From the NCBI GenBank assembly GCA_009911365.1, contig QXXF01000014.1:1-64000 (forward strand): a DNA stretch of 64,000 nucleotides. Direction: 5' to 3'. This document shows, in pieces, positions 61,935-64,000 of the stretch. Made by a program: the position numbers and the translations under genes. This DNA comes from Clostridiales bacterium. Lineage in GTDB: Bacteria > Bacillota > Clostridia > Peptostreptococcales > Anaerovoracaceae. Positions within the stretch are counted from its first letter, which is position 1; every line of letters begins with the position of its first letter. The notes under the pieces were generated by a model. It saw only the letters and a list, made by a program, of their open reading frames with translations. It did not search any database and was not told the DNA's origin.

Positions 61935-63053
61935 TTATTCTTGTATAAAAAGAGATGCAAGAGAAGCATACTCCCAAATACGATTCCTCACATTATCGTT
62001 TTTTTGAATGACGATACCATTCTCACTCAATATGTGCACAGCCATTGATATTGAATTGAACGAACTACCCAACTGCTTTGCAGCATGGGAAATGCTAGTC
62101 ACAGGAAAGATCTTGAGGTAATCATATACGATCCAAACGCTCTTAGGCAGCAATTGTATTTCTTTTAAATGATTTTTATCTTTGACCACAATAGCTTCAT
62201 ACTGTATCAGCAAATGAGCTGATCTTTTTGCAGCTTTGCCTATAGCGTCTACGAAGAACTTAATCCAACGAATATAACCACCACTGTATTGCGTTGTTTG
62301 TAACAAGTCAAAATATTCATTCTTATTATGGTATAAGTATTCAGATAAGCATATCAACAGTAATGTTTCGTTTGCGATATCACGAAGTGCCATCTGAACT
62401 ATTATTCGCCCAACGATACCATTGTATCGCTCAAATGGATGTATCATTTCAAATTGATAATGAACTAAAGCTGCCTTTATCAATGGGTCAGTGTCTTTGT
62501 CATTATATAAATAGGCAGAAATATCTGCTAGCGCTGGCAAAACTGCATCAGGGGCTGTAGGGTTGTAAGATTTGAGATTCGTCCTGACACCCAATAAAAA
62601 AGTCTGCTTGTCCCTAATATCAACTGGCTTACTAACTACATCACCATATAATGCAATTCCGCAAAGTTCACTTAAATCTGGAGCTGAAATAGTCCTATCC
62701 ATCGCTGCTTTATAAGCTAGTTCAAGATTATTGATTCGTGCAATATCTCCTTTGTCGCCCCCACGACTGACAAGTACCTCTTGGAAAGAAGGAGCATCAT
62801 AGTCAACCATCAGGGAATATGTGCATTCTTTTAATAGCATTAATTCGCTGAATGCATCTTTATTTGGGGCATATTTAAGAAGCCCCTCCAGGAATCCAAT
62901 ATTCCGGTGAGCCTCAATTAACAAAGCAGATAGTTCATCATCCATTTTATACATGTCCCCATGCATTAGAGGTCGAGGGGTAAATGTATAATATTTAAAA
63001 TCGTCTATGTTGTCATCAATATGCTCAATATAGTCTCCTGTATAGGGAAGCAT
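61935..63053 (-). CDS. Fic-domain protein with altered catalytic motif
   Basis: A 372-aa protein with a Fic_N-like front (about residues 20-120), Fic core and C-terminal winged helix (ISHAAKQLGSSFNSISMAV). Fic enzymes usually transfer AMP from ATP with the motif HPFx[D/E]GNGRxxR. Here residues 205-216 read HPFERYNGIVGR: the His, Pro-Phe, Asn-Gly and last Arg are kept, but the acidic residue is Arg, the first Gly is Tyr and the middle Arg is Ile. Metal and phosphate binding should be weakened, so another reaction or a regulatory role is possible. GAGG lies eight bases before ATG. Confidence 0.85.
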   Translation of the reverse strand: MLPYTGDYIEHIDDNIDDFKYYTFTPRPLMHGDMYKMDDELSALLIEAHRNIGFLEGLLKYAPNKDAFSELMLLKECTYSLMVDYDAPSFQEVLVSRGGDKGDIARINNLELAYKAAMDRTISAPDLSELCGIALYGDVVSKPVDIRDKQTFLLGVRTNLKSYNPTAPDAVLPALADISAYLYNDKDTDPLIKAALVHYQFEMIHPFERYNGIVGRIIVQMALRDIANETLLLICLSEYLYHNKNEYFDLLQTTQYSGGYIRWIKFFVDAIGKAAKRSAHLLIQYEAIVVKDKNHLKEIQLLPKSVWIVYDYLKIFPVTSISHAAKQLGSSFNSISMAVHILSENGIVIQKNDNVRNRIWEYASLASLFIQE

Positions 63054-63450
63054 CTCGTATACCTCAATAGTAAAAATCTATTTTCATCATATCACAAATT
63101 TTGAAATAAGAAAAGGGCTATTACTTAAATCTATTTCAAAAATCTAAGTAATAATGAAATATAAATCAAAAATCGAATTTCATGACTTAGGCATTCCCAC
63201 GCAACTATTTTTTTCTGCTTTTTCACCTTTTTGCACTTGATTTCACTAATATTTTATGGTGTTTTAACTGTTTTTCTTGTACTTATGGTTTAAATTATAC
63301 TCAAATATCTATTGAATGTGGTTTTGTCGTCAGCTTAGCGTAAACGAGTAGACTTCATTTAAAGTCATGTATTCATTTGGATAGGTACATGCTATGGAGC
63401 ATTTATGTTATTTCTTTTTTGCTATCCAGGTAGCAAAGATTAAATGTATT
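63054..63450. other. AT-rich gene-free stretch upstream of the Fic gene
   Basis: No gene is seen. It should contain the Fic promoter on the minus strand. An inverted repeat with perfect 8-bp arms (ATTACTTA at 63120-63127, TAAGTAAT at 63145-63152) lies about 70-100 bases upstream of the Fic start and could be an operator. Confidence 0.4.
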
Positions 63451-63484
63451 AAAAAACGCTATAGGTTGTGTCTATAGCGCTTTT
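63451..63484 (-). terminator. intrinsic terminator of the partial gene
   Basis: CGCTATAG (63457-63464) pairs with CTATAGCG (63472-63479); on the minus strand the stem is followed by TTTTTT. It lies just past the stop at 63494. Confidence 0.8.
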
Positions 63485-63493
63485 CTATACAGT

Positions 63494-64000
63494 TTATAAT
63501 TCGACAAAAATTTGATTCTCTACTTTTATGTTGATTGGTACAAGATTTCGATATTGAGCTAAAATATCGTCATATAAAACTCCAGGATATTTTGGAATCT
63601 CTACTGTGATGGCAACAAAATATTTCATGGGTGTAGTCCCGACAATATCTCTATTCATTCCATGAAGTATGAAGAAAGGATTGCTCAAAGAAGACACTCT
63701 CATAGTAATAGTTTTTTTGGTCACAGTATCCCATTTTAAATGCTGTGACCGTAATTCATCTTCACTCAAAAATTGCTTTGGCGGTTTAGAGATTGGTAGA
63801 TCAGAACGACTATATCCTAAATCATATAGTTCTTTTTCTGCGTCTGTTCCCGCAAAGGCTGCTTTTTGCTTTCTGCCATGTATTGTGTTTTTGAAATAAT
63901 TGTAATGTTTATCATGCGGGTAAAAATAATCTTCTACACAATTACAAGTATAAGAATCAACATCATTTGGATTTAATTCAGATAATGTTGAAAGCGTCCA
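63494..64000 (-). CDS. C-terminal part of an unidentified protein (runs off window)
   Basis: A minus-strand frame stays open from the window edge to a stop at 63494, giving at least 168 residues. It contains CNCVEDYFYPHDKHYNYFKN, then GRKQKAAFAGTDAEKELYDL and, nearer the end, FILHGMNRDIVGTTPMKYFV. I do not recognise the family, and the N-terminus is outside the window. A short internal start at 63769 would miss the clearly coding upstream part. A strong terminator follows. Confidence 0.6.
   Translation of the reverse strand, partial: WTLSTLSELNPNDVDSYTCNCVEDYFYPHDKHYNYFKNTIHGRKQKAAFAGTDAEKELYDLGYSRSDLPISKPPKQFLSEDELRSQHLKWDTVTKKTITMRVSSLSNPFFILHGMNRDIVGTTPMKYFVAITVEIPKYPGVLYDDILAQYRNLVPINIKVENQIFVEL

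Noticed and set aside
1-64000. tRNA or rRNA genes, including as island attachment sites
   Set aside because: No cloverleaf or rRNA-like stretch was noticed; the island edge lies in a protein gene.

Overview
The window reads as the chromosome of a low-to-mid GC anaerobic member of the Bacillota, most likely class Clostridia. The evidence is a complete minus-strand division and cell-wall (dcw) cluster with a SpoVD-type penicillin-binding protein, a MurE carrying the diaminopimelate-type DNPR motif, MutS2 next to ZapA, two radical-SAM proteins of clostridial type, and strong GGAGG ribosome binding sites. I cannot name genus or species from sequence alone.

Layout. (1) 1-3,650: tail of an integrative conjugative element of the Tn916/Tn1549 kind. 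It holds a sigma-like regulator and a small HTH gene, large inverted repeats, a SAM methyltransferase and a DUF6414-like gene. No excisionase or integrase is present, so it looks like a remnant. (2) 4,000-11,500: mixed accessory genes beginning with two decayed genes (rtcB, proC). A DMT transporter, a lipoprotein, an orphan 467-aa protein, and a divergent MATE pump/MerR regulator pair with a textbook MerR promoter follow, ending in a response-regulator fragment. (3) 11,600-25,500: eleven tightly packed minus-strand genes that look like one operon: TrmH-type RNA methyltransferase, pheS, pheT, zapA, mutS2, DUF523, argS, two radical-SAM genes, a TPR protein and a YjdF-like membrane protein. (4) 25,500-40,200: the dcw cluster, mraZ-rsmH-ftsL-spoVD-murE-murF-mraY-murD-ftsW-murG-murA-ftsQ-ftsZ, headed by MraZ-box repeats and closed by a terminator. 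It lacks ftsA, its murE lacks the usual N-terminal domain, and murA sits behind a hairpin that contains its own ribosome binding site. (5) 40,300-43,650: sfsA, a lipoprotein, lgt, and a flavodoxin with a divergent MerR regulator. (6) 43,650-64,000: a defence island that starts exactly where that merR is cut off. It carries BREX genes (brxA, brxB, brxC, pglX, a broken AlbA-type gene, pglZ) without brxL, a GNAT acetyltransferase just upstream of brxA, gene debris, a KAP P-loop NTPase, a RhuM-family protein, a Fic protein with an altered catalytic motif, and one gene running off the window end.

How the genes work together. The dcw genes make lipid II and build the septum; the neighbouring operon supplies aminoacyl-tRNA synthetases, RNA modification and DNA/ribosome maintenance. 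In BREX, PglX marks host DNA and BrxC/PglZ with BrxA/BrxB are needed to exclude unmarked phage DNA. KAP, RhuM and Fic genes are typical passengers of such islands. The most interesting items are the BREX set without brxL with its acetyltransferase neighbour, the Fic motif, the short MurE and the murA leader hairpin.
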